Shown one piece after another: positions 43,668-53,206 of a stretch of 64,000 bases of DNA. The translations under genes and the position numbers were made by a program. Positions within the stretch are counted from its first letter, which is position 1, and each line of letters begins with the position of its first letter. The stretch spans positions 1,054,001-1,118,000 of the forward strand of contig OZ244887.1 of NCBI GenBank assembly GCA_965221415.1. The letters run 5' to 3'. The DNA is from UBA8337 sp965221415 (lineage in GTDB: Bacteria > Pseudomonadota > Alphaproteobacteria > RS24). The notes under the pieces were generated by a model. That model ran no database searches and was not told where the DNA came from. It was given only the letters and a program-made list of their open reading frames with translations.

Positions 43668-45062
43668 ATGCCCGACCAAAACACGATTATCACCCGCTTT
43701 GCCCCATCGCCGACGGGCTTTTTGCATATTGGGGGGGCGCGCACCGCTTTGTTTAACTGGGCGTTTGCGCGCCATCACGGCGGCACGTTTTTGTTGCGCA
43801 TTGAAGATACCGACCGCGCGCGCTCTACCCAACAAGCCATTGATGCGATTATCGACGGCATGAATTGGCTTGGCCTCGAGGCTGATGCGCCGCCGATTTT
43901 TCAAACCGCCAATGCCGCCCGCCATGCCGAGCTTGCCAATCAACTGCTTGATGATGGCAAGGCGTATAAATGTTTCTGCACGCCAGACGAGCTTGACGCG
44001 ATGCGCGAAGCGGCACGCGCCGATGGTCGCGCGCCCCGTTATGACGGCACATGGCGCGACCGCGACCCTGCCGATGCGCCCGAAGGCACGCCTTTTGTCA
44101 TTCGTTTCAAAGCGCCGCAATCTGGCGACACTATCATTGATGATGCTATTCAAGGCGCGGTGACTTTCGCCAATGCGCAATTTGATGACCTTATTCTGCT
44201 GCGCTCTGATGCCACCCCCACTTATATGTTGTCGGTGGTGGTCGATGACCATGATATGGGCATCACGCATATTATTCGGGGCGATGACCATTTGACCAAT
44301 GCGGGGCGACAGGCACAGATTTATGCCGCCTTGGGTTGGGACGCGCCGCAATTTGCGCATATGTCGCTTATCCATGGCAGCGACGGGGCGAAATTATCCA
44401 AACGCCACGGCGCGCTCGGTGTCGAGGCCTATCGCGATATGGGCTATCTGCCCGAAGCCATGCGCAATTATCTGGCACGGCTCGGCTGGAGTCATGGCGA
44501 TGAAGAAATTTTCACCACGGCGCAATTAATCGACTGGTTTTCGCTCGACGCGGTTGGCAAAGCTCCTGCCCGTTTTGATACGGAAAAGCTGGATTATGTA
44601 AACGCGCAGCATTTAAACATGAGCGATGATGATGCCTTGACCCAACACGTTCTGGCTCTTGATGACGCGCTCGCGCCGTTTGCCGAACAAGTGCAGGCCG
44701 CAATGCCGCTATTGAAGGCGCGCGCGTCACGGCTCGGCGATTTGGTGGCCGATGCCGCCTTTTTGAAAGCCACGCGCCCGATTGACATTGATGATAAGCT
44801 GCAAAAGCATCTGAATGATGAAACCCGCCCGCATTTGACCGCCTTACACGCGCAACTGACGGATTTGACGGAGTGGAACGCCCCCACGCTTGAGGCGTTG
44901 ATAAAAGACTATATGGACACCAACGCGCTCAAAATGGGCAAATTAGCCCCCGCTTTTCGGGCTGTATTGGTCGGAAACAGCCAATCACCGGGCATTTTTG
45001 ACGTATTGGCGCTGCTCGGCAAAGACGAGGCGCTTGGCCGTATAAATGACCAAATCGGGTAA
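43668..45062 (+). CDS. gltX: Glutamate--tRNA ligase
   Basis: Class I synthetase charging tRNA-Glu, possibly also tRNA-Gln for later amidation. 464 residues from the ATG at 43668 with AAGAGA upstream; a start at 43626 would add 14 poorly supported residues. The HIGH-type motif is in RFAPSPTGFLHIGGARTA, and KMSKS appears as AKLSKRHGA. Located between comEC and gltA, the normal alphaproteobacterial order. Confidence 0.96.
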   Translation: MPDQNTIITRFAPSPTGFLHIGGARTALFNWAFARHHGGTFLLRIEDTDRARSTQQAIDAIIDGMNWLGLEADAPPIFQTANAARHAELANQLLDDGKAYKCFCTPDELDAMREAARADGRAPRYDGTWRDRDPADAPEGTPFVIRFKAPQSGDTIIDDAIQGAVTFANAQFDDLILLRSDATPTYMLSVVVDDHDMGITHIIRGDDHLTNAGRQAQIYAALGWDAPQFAHMSLIHGSDGAKLSKRHGALGVEAYRDMGYLPEAMRNYLARLGWSHGDEEIFTTAQLIDWFSLDAVGKAPARFDTEKLDYVNAQHLNMSDDDALTQHVLALDDALAPFAEQVQAAMPLLKARASRLGDLVADAAFLKATRPIDIDDKLQKHLNDETRPHLTALHAQLTDLTEWNAPTLEALIKDYMDTNALKMGKLAPAFRAVLVGNSQSPGIFDVLALLGKDEALGRINDQIG

Positions 45063-45149
45063 ATCGCAGCCTAAAGCTAGCGAAACGGCAAGTTTTGTGC
45101 TATCACACCGCTAACTTAAAACAAAAATTGATGTAAAAGGGAAGCAGCC

Positions 45150-46442
45150 ATGAGTAAATTGGACAAGGCTAAATTATCGAGCTTGGACAAAGACTTTGAC
45201 TTTGAAATCCATGAAGGCACTGTTGGGCCGAGCGTTATCGATGTCTCCGCGCTTTACGGCCAAAGCGGCCAGTTCACCTATGACCCCGGATTTACCTCGA
45301 CCGCAAGCTGCAAATCCACCATCACCTTTATCGATGGCGAAGAAGGCGTGTTGCTGCACCGAGGCTATCCAATCGAGCAATTAGCCGATAAAGGCAGTTT
45401 CATTGAGACCTGCTATTTGCTGCTCAATGGCGACCTGCCAAACGCGACACAGCTCGATGAGTTCGAAACGGCGATTACCCGACACACGATGCTGCACGAA
45501 CAGATGAACCGTTTCTTTCACGGCTTTCGTAGCGATGCGCATCCGATGGCCATTATGGTTGGTGTGGTTGGCGCGCTGTCGGCTTTCTATCACGACAGCA
45601 CCGATATTACCGACGAAGAACAACGCAGAATTGCGAGCCGTCGGCTGATTGCGAAAATCCCAACCATCGCCGCCATGGCTTATAAATATTCTGTCGGGCA
45701 GCCTTTTGTCGCCCCGCGCAATGATTTGGATTACGCGTCCAACTTCCTGCACATGTGCTTTTCAGTGCCGTGCGAGGAAATGGAAGTCAGCCCCGTTCTG
45801 GCGCGCGCGATGGACCGCATCTTTATTCTCCACGCTGACCACGAGCAAAACGCTTCGACCTCAACGGTGCGTCTGGCGGGGTCATCGGGTGCTAATCCGT
45901 TTGCTTGCGTGGCGGCGGGCATCGCCTGTTTGTGGGGGCCAAGCCATGGCGGTGCCAATGAAGCCGCCCTCGATATGCTGGCCGAAATCGGCTCGGTCGA
46001 CCGCATCCCAGAATATGTCGCCAAAGCAAAAGATAAAGACGACCCTTTCCGCCTTATGGGCTTTGGGCATCGTGTGTATAAAAACTACGACCCCCGCGCC
46101 CGCGTGATGCAAAAAACCTGCCACGAAGTATTGTCCGATTTGGGCATTAAAGACGACCCGCTGCTCGATGTGGCGATGGGGCTTGAAAAAATCGCCCTCG
46201 AAGACCCGTATTTTGTCGAGAAAAAACTCTATCCAAATATCGATTTCTATTCTGGCATCACGCTGAAAGCGATGGGTTTCCCAACCTCGATGTTTACTGT
46301 TTTGTTCGCGCTGGCGCGGACTGTCGGCTGGATTGCGCAGTGGAATGAAATGATTGAAGACCCAAGCCAACGCATTGGTCGCCCGCGCCAACTCTATGTC
46401 GGCGAGCCGCCACGCGACTATCAAGATATCAGCAAACGCTAA
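45150..46442 (+). CDS. gltA: Citrate synthase (type II)
   Basis: Condenses acetyl-CoA with oxaloacetate, entering the TCA cycle. 430 residues, hexameric NADH-sensitive type by length and N-terminal domain. Catalytic residues: His in LWGPSHGGANEAALDML, His in MGFGHRVYKNYDPRAR, Asp in PNIDFYSGI. ILHADHEQNASTSTVRLAGSS is also typical. Ribosome site AAAGGGAAG. It directly abuts convergent lpxB with no spacer. Confidence 0.97.
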   Translation: MSKLDKAKLSSLDKDFDFEIHEGTVGPSVIDVSALYGQSGQFTYDPGFTSTASCKSTITFIDGEEGVLLHRGYPIEQLADKGSFIETCYLLLNGDLPNATQLDEFETAITRHTMLHEQMNRFFHGFRSDAHPMAIMVGVVGALSAFYHDSTDITDEEQRRIASRRLIAKIPTIAAMAYKYSVGQPFVAPRNDLDYASNFLHMCFSVPCEEMEVSPVLARAMDRIFILHADHEQNASTSTVRLAGSSGANPFACVAAGIACLWGPSHGGANEAALDMLAEIGSVDRIPEYVAKAKDKDDPFRLMGFGHRVYKNYDPRARVMQKTCHEVLSDLGIKDDPLLDVAMGLEKIALEDPYFVEKKLYPNIDFYSGITLKAMGFPTSMFTVLFALARTVGWIAQWNEMIEDPSQRIGRPRQLYVGEPPRDYQDISKR

Positions 46443-47594
46443 TTATTTTCGCGCCATTTCAAGGGTTAAGGCGGCGGCGCGTTCAGCTGGCTTGTAGCCT
46501 TCATAGGTCATCGCAGGGCGAAATGCCGATAGCGCCTTTCGATACGCGGCATTGACCGCATCATCCTCAATCATCGTTTGAAGCTTCGGCGTGATATAAT
46601 CCGCCGTGCAACGCCACTGCAAAAACTCAGGTATGATGGGCGCATCCAAAATGAGGTTCACCAACACCACGCTTGGGGTCGCGAGCAGGCGCATCACAAA
46701 ATCACCGACCAGACCTAGCTTATACCCCACCACGCTTGGCAAACCCGCTAAGGCCAACTCCATCGTCACCGTCCCTGAGGCACCCAACGCCGCACGCGCG
46801 GCATAAAAGCTCGCCTGCTTATCCGCTTCATCCTCGACATAAATTGGATTGCACGGCCACTGCGCGGTTTGCTCGCGCACCCAGTCGGCCAAATGCGGCA
46901 CTAAGGGAATAATCGGGCGCAGGTTTTCAATCTGGCCATCGAGACGACGCACCACATCGGCAAATATAGGGATGAGCGCTTTTACTTCATTGCGCCGACT
47001 GCCGGGCAAAACAACCAGTGGCACGTCGTTTTTCTTCAGCTGATATTTCTGGCGAAAATCGGGCAATGGCTCCAATGCCTGCAATCTATCAACAATCGGA
47101 TGGCCAACAAAATGGCACGGCGGGCCATCATGCGCGGCAAAAAAATCTGGCTCAAACGGCAAGAAAGCCAGCACCGCATCAAAATAGGCTTTCATTTTTT
47201 TGGTGCGCCCCGCGCGCCACGCCCATACTTGCGGCGCGGTGTAACATAAAATAGGTATGTCAGGCCGCTTCGCTTTCACGCGTTTGGCCAGACGATGATT
47301 AAACTCAGGGCTATCGATAAGCACCATGACATCGGGCGCAGTGGCGAGCGCATGCTCGACTGTCTGGTCGAGCAATTTGAATAATGCGGGCAGTCGCGGC
47401 AAAATCTCGACGAGACCCATGACAGCGATTTCCGACATCGGGAAAATCGAAACCAACCCCTGCGCCGTCATTTGCGCACCGCCCACACCAGTTATCGTGG
47501 CATCTGGGTTTTGCGCCTTTAACGCCGACATCAAATCAGCACCGAGTAAATCGCCCGATGTTTCGCCTACAACAATCATGATGTTCTGCGCCAT
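46443..47594 (-). CDS. lpxB: Lipid A disaccharide synthase
   Basis: Glycosyltransferase (GT19) joining UDP-diacylglucosamine and lipid X into the tetraacyl disaccharide. 383 residues. Motifs: VVGETSGDLLGADLM near the start, MVLIDSPEFNHRLAKR, YTAPQVWAWRAGR, VGHPIVDRL, VLPGSRRNEVKAL and AALGASGTVTMELAL. The start overlaps the lpxI stop by one base (TAATG). End of the long bamA-lpx operon. Confidence 0.96.
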   Translation of the reverse strand: MAQNIMIVVGETSGDLLGADLMSALKAQNPDATITGVGGAQMTAQGLVSIFPMSEIAVMGLVEILPRLPALFKLLDQTVEHALATAPDVMVLIDSPEFNHRLAKRVKAKRPDIPILCYTAPQVWAWRAGRTKKMKAYFDAVLAFLPFEPDFFAAHDGPPCHFVGHPIVDRLQALEPLPDFRQKYQLKKNDVPLVVLPGSRRNEVKALIPIFADVVRRLDGQIENLRPIIPLVPHLADWVREQTAQWPCNPIYVEDEADKQASFYAARAALGASGTVTMELALAGLPSVVGYKLGLVGDFVMRLLATPSVVLVNLILDAPIIPEFLQWRCTADYITPKLQTMIEDDAVNAAYRKALSAFRPAMTYEGYKPAERAAALTLEMARK

Positions 47595-48424
47595 TAATGC
47601 GTCGGCTCCAAACCGAGGAGAAAAATGCCTGCCGATTCAGCCAGAGCCGTCACGGCTTCAAAATCGTCGAACAGCGCACCGCCCGCCTCATAAACGACAC
47701 CCGCCAGATGCGCCGCCGCGGCCAGTTCAATCGTGCGGCATCCCAAAGTTGGCAAATCAACCCGACGGTCTTGCTGCGGTTTTGGTAATTTTGCCAGCAC
47801 ACCGCGTTTTTCATCCGCCGTGCCGCGCAAATCTGATGGCAAAGCCTGCACGCGTTCCAGCATGGCATCAGTGCCCTCTGGCCCTTCAACCGCCAGCACG
47901 AGACCATTGGCAACAACGACGCTTTGGCCGATATCTTGCACACCAATCACCCGTGCCACTTCAATCGCGCACTCGATATCGCGCTGATGGGCTGTATGCT
48001 GATGCGTCGTTTGCGACCCCGCCGCCGCCGTGAGCGCATCAAGATAGCGCTCAGCGGGATGGACTTCCAATCCGCGCGATTCAAAATAGGCAACCACATA
48101 TTTGAGCAATTTATCGTCGCCCGTATTATGCGTGTCGGCCATCACTTTTTCGAGAAACCATTCGCCTCCTTCATCAAAGTCAAGCGCCTCGAGTTTTGGA
48201 CGCTGGATGCCGCCAATAATCACCATCTCACGACACTTGGCCGCAATCAACGCGTCGGCGATGGCTTTTAAATGGCCGATGGGAAGCGTGGTATCAGAAA
48301 TGACCGCTGCCTCATCTTGCAGCGCAACGACGAAAACCGCACGCCCCGCAGCCCTTTGCGCCTCGACAATTCGCAAAGGCAAAGAGCCGTTTCCAGCAAT
48401 CACGCCGAGCGGTGTCTCACTCAT
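47594..48424 (-). CDS. lpxI: UDP-2,3-diacylglucosamine pyrophosphatase LpxI
   Basis: Hydrolyses UDP-2,3-diacylglucosamine to lipid X; the alphaproteobacterial replacement of LpxH (DUF1009). 276 residues from the ATG at 48424, which overlaps the lpxA stop by eight bases. Motifs: LGVIAGNGSLPLRIVE at the start, LVLAVEGPEGTDAML, and KLPKPQQDRRVDLPTLG with the catalytic-type acidic residue, then AAHLAGVVYEAGGAL. It sits between lpxA and lpxB as expected. Confidence 0.95.
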   Translation of the reverse strand: MSETPLGVIAGNGSLPLRIVEAQRAAGRAVFVVALQDEAAVISDTTLPIGHLKAIADALIAAKCREMVIIGGIQRPKLEALDFDEGGEWFLEKVMADTHNTGDDKLLKYVVAYFESRGLEVHPAERYLDALTAAAGSQTTHQHTAHQRDIECAIEVARVIGVQDIGQSVVVANGLVLAVEGPEGTDAMLERVQALPSDLRGTADEKRGVLAKLPKPQQDRRVDLPTLGCRTIELAAAAHLAGVVYEAGGALFDDFEAVTALAESAGIFLLGLEPTH

Positions 48425-49223
48425 CTGATTTTCTGCTATTGGGAATACAATATCCGCGACTTTGGTCGGCGCGCATGAATTCGGCAATCTGTTGACCACA
48501 CGCGCTGTCGGCATAGTCTTGCGCGAGTTTCTCCAGACGCGACATAAGCGGCGCTTTATCATCGGCCACGAGACTTTTGTAAAACCCGCGCGCGGCATTA
48601 ATTTCTGCGCGGGGGAAATCGCGACGTTTCATACCAACCACATTGATACCCGATAAAACGGCGCGATTGCCTATCGCCATGCCAAACGGAATAACATCCT
48701 CAATCACCAGACTACCCGCGCCAATAAAGGCATGCGCCCCAATGCGGCAAAATTGATGCACGCCGACAAGGCCGCCCACAATCGCAAAATCGCCGACCGT
48801 AACATGCCCCCCCAAGGTTGCATTATTGGCCAAAATAACATTATCGCCGACCATGCAATCATGTGCGACATGCGCGCCCATCATAAACAAACCATCATTT
48901 CCAACCCGCGTATATGCCCCGCCCCCAGCCGTGCCGGGGTTCATCGTCACATGCTCGCGAATAGAATTGCCCGTGCCAATTTCGAGAAATACTTCTTCAT
49001 TATCAAATTTCGCGTCTTGCGGTATATGGCCAATCGAGGCGAACGGATAAATATGCGTTTGCGCGCCAATTTTTGTATTGCCCGTGACAACAACATGGGA
49101 TTCTAGCACGACATCATCGCCCAATTCGACATTGCCCGTCACGCAGCAATAGGCACCAATTTTTACATTGGCACCAATTTTTACGCTGTCATCTAGTATC
49201 GCGGTCGGGTGAATGTCACTCAT
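48417..49223 (-). CDS. lpxA: UDP-N-acetylglucosamine O-acyltransferase LpxA
   Basis: First lipid A step, adding a 3-hydroxyacyl chain to UDP-GlcNAc. 268 residues from the ATG at 49223, where the family start MSDIHPTAI begins; a longer frame to 49268 is not supported. Left-handed beta-helix of hexapeptides, catalytic His in GAHVAHDCMVGDNVILAN, then the C-terminal helical region with NVVGMKRRDF. It lies 67 bases after lpxD; fabZ, usually between them, is missing. Confidence 0.96.
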   Translation of the reverse strand: MSDIHPTAILDDSVKIGANVKIGAYCCVTGNVELGDDVVLESHVVVTGNTKIGAQTHIYPFASIGHIPQDAKFDNEEVFLEIGTGNSIREHVTMNPGTAGGGAYTRVGNDGLFMMGAHVAHDCMVGDNVILANNATLGGHVTVGDFAIVGGLVGVHQFCRIGAHAFIGAGSLVIEDVIPFGMAIGNRAVLSGINVVGMKRRDFPRAEINAARGFYKSLVADDKAPLMSRLEKLAQDYADSACGQQIAEFMRADQSRGYCIPNSRKSDE

Positions 49224-49290
49224 ATCAGCACATGTAAGCTGTGTTATGAGATTTCTCAAATAAACCATTGTAACGATTTGTTACGCGCAT

Positions 49291-50334
49291 TTAGCCTTGT
49301 TTTTTGCTGCGTTCTGCGGCTTTGCGAAGACGATGCAGAAAGGCTTGGTCGCGATAGGCTTCGCCATATGGTCGCCCCGGCATGCCAGAAATCTTACTGT
49401 CAGCCGGAAACGAGCGCATCACATTTGACCGCGCCGCGATGAAAGACCTATCACCAATCTCGATATGCCCCGCAATGCCAACCCCGCCTGCGACTTGCAC
49501 ATAGTCACCAAGCGTGACGCTTCCCGCAATGCCCGTTGTGCCAGCAATAAAACAATGGCGTCCGATGCGCACATTATGCGCAACATGCACCAGATTATCG
49601 ATTTTGCTGCCCTCGCCAACCACCGTGTCGGCAAGCGCGCCTCGGTCAATCGTTGAATTGTTCCCGACATCAACATCGGCCTGCAAAATCACCCGCCCCA
49701 ATTGCGGGATTTTGACATGCGCACTGCTGGGGACAAACCCAAAACCATCCGAGCCAATTTGCGCCCCGCCCTGAATAATCACGCGGTCGCCCAATAGCGC
49801 ATAAGCGATACAGCTATTTGCGCCAATCGTGCAATCGCGCCCCATCGTCACGCCATGACCGATAACCGCGCCAACGCCAATCGAGCAGCCATCGCCAATC
49901 TCTGCATATGGGCCGATAACCGCCGACGGCGCAATCGACACATTATCACCAATCTTTGCTTTCGGATGCACCAGATGCCCGTCTTGTAAATCGCCCGCTG
50001 TGGGACGGCCAATCGCTGCAAGTGGATAGAAAATATGGCCTATCTGCGCCATCGCAAGATAGGGGTCATCGCAGATAATCGGCACAGATGTGTCGGGGCA
50101 AAGGGCGGCATGTTCTTGCTTGATAAGAATTGCCCCTGCCTTGCTTGCGGCTAGTTGGTCGGTCAATTTTGGATTAGAAAAAAAGCTCAGCATGTCTGCG
50201 CTGGCCATATCTAAACTGGCAATATCCGACAGCTCTATATCGCCATTCGGGCAGTCCCCAGAAAGACCCGCTTTTTCAATAAGGCTATGCGCCGTAAACG
50301 GCCCCTCGCGTTGAAAGAAGCGCGGGTCGGCCAT
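49291..50334 (-). CDS. lpxD: UDP-3-O-(3-hydroxyacyl)glucosamine N-acyltransferase LpxD
   Basis: Third lipid A step, N-acylating UDP-3-O-acylglucosamine. 347 residues: N-terminal uridine-binding domain (about 1-100, with DIASLDMASADMLSFFSNPK), then a hexapeptide beta-helix, with the catalytic His in DNLVHVAHNVRIGRHCFIAG and a C-terminal helix. Four bases separate it from skp. Confidence 0.95.
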   Translation of the reverse strand: MADPRFFQREGPFTAHSLIEKAGLSGDCPNGDIELSDIASLDMASADMLSFFSNPKLTDQLAASKAGAILIKQEHAALCPDTSVPIICDDPYLAMAQIGHIFYPLAAIGRPTAGDLQDGHLVHPKAKIGDNVSIAPSAVIGPYAEIGDGCSIGVGAVIGHGVTMGRDCTIGANSCIAYALLGDRVIIQGGAQIGSDGFGFVPSSAHVKIPQLGRVILQADVDVGNNSTIDRGALADTVVGEGSKIDNLVHVAHNVRIGRHCFIAGTTGIAGSVTLGDYVQVAGGVGIAGHIEIGDRSFIAARSNVMRSFPADSKISGMPGRPYGEAYRDQAFLHRLRKAAERSKKQG

Positions 50335-50338
50335 GAGC

Positions 50339-50902
50339 CTATTGACCCGCTTTTTTCAAAACGACAGGTGTCACCGTGACCTTGCTTAAACGTTTATCAA
50401 GGCGGGCAACCAATTCTTCCGTGACATTAATAGAAGGGCTAGCAAAAAATACTGCGGCACGCTGCAAAACAATATCCGCTTTGCGTTCTTTGGAAATCGC
50501 GGTCAGTTCTTCTTCGGCGATTTTGAAGATTTGCTGTGCCACTTTTTGACCACCAGCCTCGATAGATTGCGCTGCTTCAGCCAATGATTGTCGGATTTCA
50601 ACTTCTTTCGTGCGAATTTCATTCGCTTTGCTTTGCAGAGCCTCTGGCGCGATTAAGTTTTGTTGTTCACGCAATTTACTGAACTCGTCCTGCAGTTCTT
50701 TCACTGCCTCTGCTTCATTTTCACGGGCTTTACTTGCATGTGCTTCAACCTGCTTCTGCATGCTTTTGCCCGCTTTCGATAAAGAAATGGCGCGCTGAAG
50801 GTCAAAGACAAGAATGACAGGTTCAGCCGCTACGATGGCCGGTGTTATGCTCAAAGCCAGAGCCATCAGGCCGCCCCGAATTATATTTTTAATCACTTTC
50901 AT
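50339..50902 (-). CDS. skp: Periplasmic chaperone Skp/OmpH family
   Basis: 187 residues. Signal peptide of about 26 residues ending VAAEP. Then a long, charged helical region rich in Lys, Glu and Gln (KSMQKQVEAHASKARENEAEA onward, split here by function into the two tentacle helices) as in Skp, which holds unfolded outer-membrane proteins on the way to BamA. Lies five bases after bamA. Length is typical. Confidence 0.92.
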   Translation of the reverse strand: MKVIKNIIRGGLMALALSITPAIVAAEPVILVFDLQRAISLSKAGKSMQKQVEAHASKARENEAEAVKELQDEFSKLREQQNLIAPEALQSKANEIRTKEVEIRQSLAEAAQSIEAGGQKVAQQIFKIAEEELTAISKERKADIVLQRAAVFFASPSINVTEELVARLDKRLSKVTVTPVVLKKAGQ

Positions 50903-50907
50903 CCCCT

Positions 50908-53196
50908 TTAAAAACTGGTGCCAATGGTAAAGCGGAAAAACCGCGTTTCGTCATAGTCTTCTTTAGCGATTGGACGCGCAAAGTCAAACCGCACGGGCCC
51001 AAATGGCGAACGCCACGAGACGCTCAACCCATATGTAGCACGAAATGCCATATCGTCTCTAATATCCGACGTGGTTGTGCGCACGGCATCTGTTTCGCCC
51101 AATATGCCAAAATCGACAAACGCATTTGCCTTCATGCCGATTTCTTTTGGAATCCCAAGCGGCAGCGATATTTGTGTCGACCCCGTAAGATACCGATTAG
51201 CACCCAACGCAAAGCCAGTACTTACATCTCGTGGCCCCAAACCGCCGCGCTCGAACCCACGGAAATCACGTCCACCACGGAAGAAGCGGTCATTATAATT
51301 GATGATGCCGCCGCGATAATCATGGATAATCCCCAAATTCATCTTCGCTTGAAAAACCCAACCCTCGGCCAATTCGTCAAAGAAATTGGCTTGCGCGGTG
51401 GTTCGCAAAAACGATACATCCCCCGATGGCCCGGCCAAATCTTGACCAAAACTCGCGCTCCACCCATCCGTTGGGTCTAAAACATCATTGCGCTTATCAA
51501 TCGAATAGTAATACCCAATCGACTGCTTGAAATCGACATAGCCCGGATTAACCGACGCGCTGGTTGAGCTATTAATCAATTCATCTTCCGAAAAACTAAG
51601 GAAGAGGGCTAGCCGTCCATCCTCTGAAAGCGGGAAGCCGAGCGAAAATCCGATACCCCTCTCCGTCGTGGAAAGCCCGTCTTGGAATTCATATTCCGTG
51701 TCTGTGTTAAACAGATTGAAGCCTGCCGAAATATCGCGGCCTAAGAAATACGGCTCAGTGAAACCAATATTATAACGTTGCACTTGGTTTGACAGCCCCA
51801 GACTCACGCGCAAGTTTTGCCCGCGCCCGAGCAGGTTGCGCTCGGAAACAGAAAGGTTCGTCGTCAAATCTTCCGCCGATGAATAGCCAATCCCAAAGCT
51901 CAACTCACCGGTTGGCTGTTCGCGCAAATTAACATCGATAATTGTCTGGTCTTCTTGCGTACCGGGGTTTTCGGTCACCTCGACAGCCCCAAAAAATCCA
52001 AGCGCGCGAATATTACGCTCCGAGCGCGACAGCAATACTTTGTTAAACGCATCGCCTTCGCTCAGGCGTATTTCGCGGCGAATAACATCGTCTTGCGTGC
52101 GGGTATTGCCATTAATGTTGATGCGCTCCACATAAATGCGCGCGCCTTCTTCAATGACATACTCAACGACAACCACTTGATTTTCACGGTCGCGACGCAC
52201 ACGCGGACGCACATCGGCAAAAGCATAGCCTTGCTCGCCAACCGTTTTAATCAGCGCATCCACCGTCTCATCAAGATCGCGCGAGTCATATCGACTGCCT
52301 GCCTCATGGACAATCAGCTCTTCCAATTCGACAATATCAACCGAGTCCAGCGAGGTCGACACACGCGCATCGCCAAAAGTATAAAGCACGCCCTCATCAA
52401 TATGATAGCTGAGGAAGAACTCTTCGCCATCGCGGGTCAGCTCGGCATTTGTCGCCACGACCCGAAAATCAGCAAAGCCCTTGGACAAATAAAACCGACG
52501 CAGAAGCTCGCTATCATAGGCGACGCGGTCGGGGTCATAATTATCTGTCGACGAGAAAAGCCGCCACCACCGACTCTCGCGGGTGACAATAACGTCATTT
52601 AGCTCGCTGTCAGAAAACTCGCGATTGCCGATAATATTAATCGCGCGAATACCTGTCGTTGGCCCTTCATTAATTTCGAAAATCAAATCAACCCGATTTT
52701 GCGGCAATTGAATGACTTTCGGTTCGATGCGCGCAGCAAACCGACCCGAGCGCCGATAAAGCTCGATGAAACGTTCGACATCGTCTTGCACTTTAGCGCG
52801 GGTGTAAATCTGGCGCGCCGATAGCCCGACCTCGGCGCTTAGGCTATCGTCATTAATCGCGCTATTGCCTTCAAAACTCACGCGATTGACAATCGGGTTT
52901 TCGATGACCGTGACAATCAATCCATCGTCTTCGCGGCGAATGGTAACATCGGCAAACAGCCCAGAAGAAAAAAGCGTTTTCACCGACTGGTCAACCAAAT
53001 CAGCCTTATCAATCACGCCCTCGCGCACGACCATATAGGCCAGCACCGTTTCTTGCTCGACGCGCTGCGTACCCTCAACGCGAATAAACGCGATGCGCTG
53101 GCCAATTTCGGCCACCGCAGGCGGCGCATAACTGGCAGCACCAATAAGGCTAGCAAGCCCAACCAAACAAAAGCGAAGGAAATTCAATTTATGCAT
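50908..53196 (-). CDS. bamA: Outer membrane protein assembly factor BamA
   Basis: Core of the BAM machine that inserts beta-barrel proteins. 762 residues: signal peptide to about residue 29 (VAEIG), five POTRA domains to about 420, and a 16-strand barrel ending in the aromatic signature FRFTIGTSF. The barrel holds the conserved RGF-type segment (FRGFERGGLGPRD). Between rseP and skp as in most proteobacteria. Confidence 0.96.
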   Translation of the reverse strand: MHKLNFLRFCLVGLASLIGAASYAPPAVAEIGQRIAFIRVEGTQRVEQETVLAYMVVREGVIDKADLVDQSVKTLFSSGLFADVTIRREDDGLIVTVIENPIVNRVSFEGNSAINDDSLSAEVGLSARQIYTRAKVQDDVERFIELYRRSGRFAARIEPKVIQLPQNRVDLIFEINEGPTTGIRAINIIGNREFSDSELNDVIVTRESRWWRLFSSTDNYDPDRVAYDSELLRRFYLSKGFADFRVVATNAELTRDGEEFFLSYHIDEGVLYTFGDARVSTSLDSVDIVELEELIVHEAGSRYDSRDLDETVDALIKTVGEQGYAFADVRPRVRRDRENQVVVVEYVIEEGARIYVERININGNTRTQDDVIRREIRLSEGDAFNKVLLSRSERNIRALGFFGAVEVTENPGTQEDQTIIDVNLREQPTGELSFGIGYSSAEDLTTNLSVSERNLLGRGQNLRVSLGLSNQVQRYNIGFTEPYFLGRDISAGFNLFNTDTEYEFQDGLSTTERGIGFSLGFPLSEDGRLALFLSFSEDELINSSTSASVNPGYVDFKQSIGYYYSIDKRNDVLDPTDGWSASFGQDLAGPSGDVSFLRTTAQANFFDELAEGWVFQAKMNLGIIHDYRGGIINYNDRFFRGGRDFRGFERGGLGPRDVSTGFALGANRYLTGSTQISLPLGIPKEIGMKANAFVDFGILGETDAVRTTTSDIRDDMAFRATYGLSVSWRSPFGPVRFDFARPIAKEDYDETRFFRFTIGTSF

Positions 53197-53206
53197 CCAG
53201 TTCTAG

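Noticed and set aside
48417..50334. lpxA and lpxD as a frameshifted duplicate
   Set aside because: They share only the hexapeptide repeat; each is full length with its own catalytic His and domain structure.
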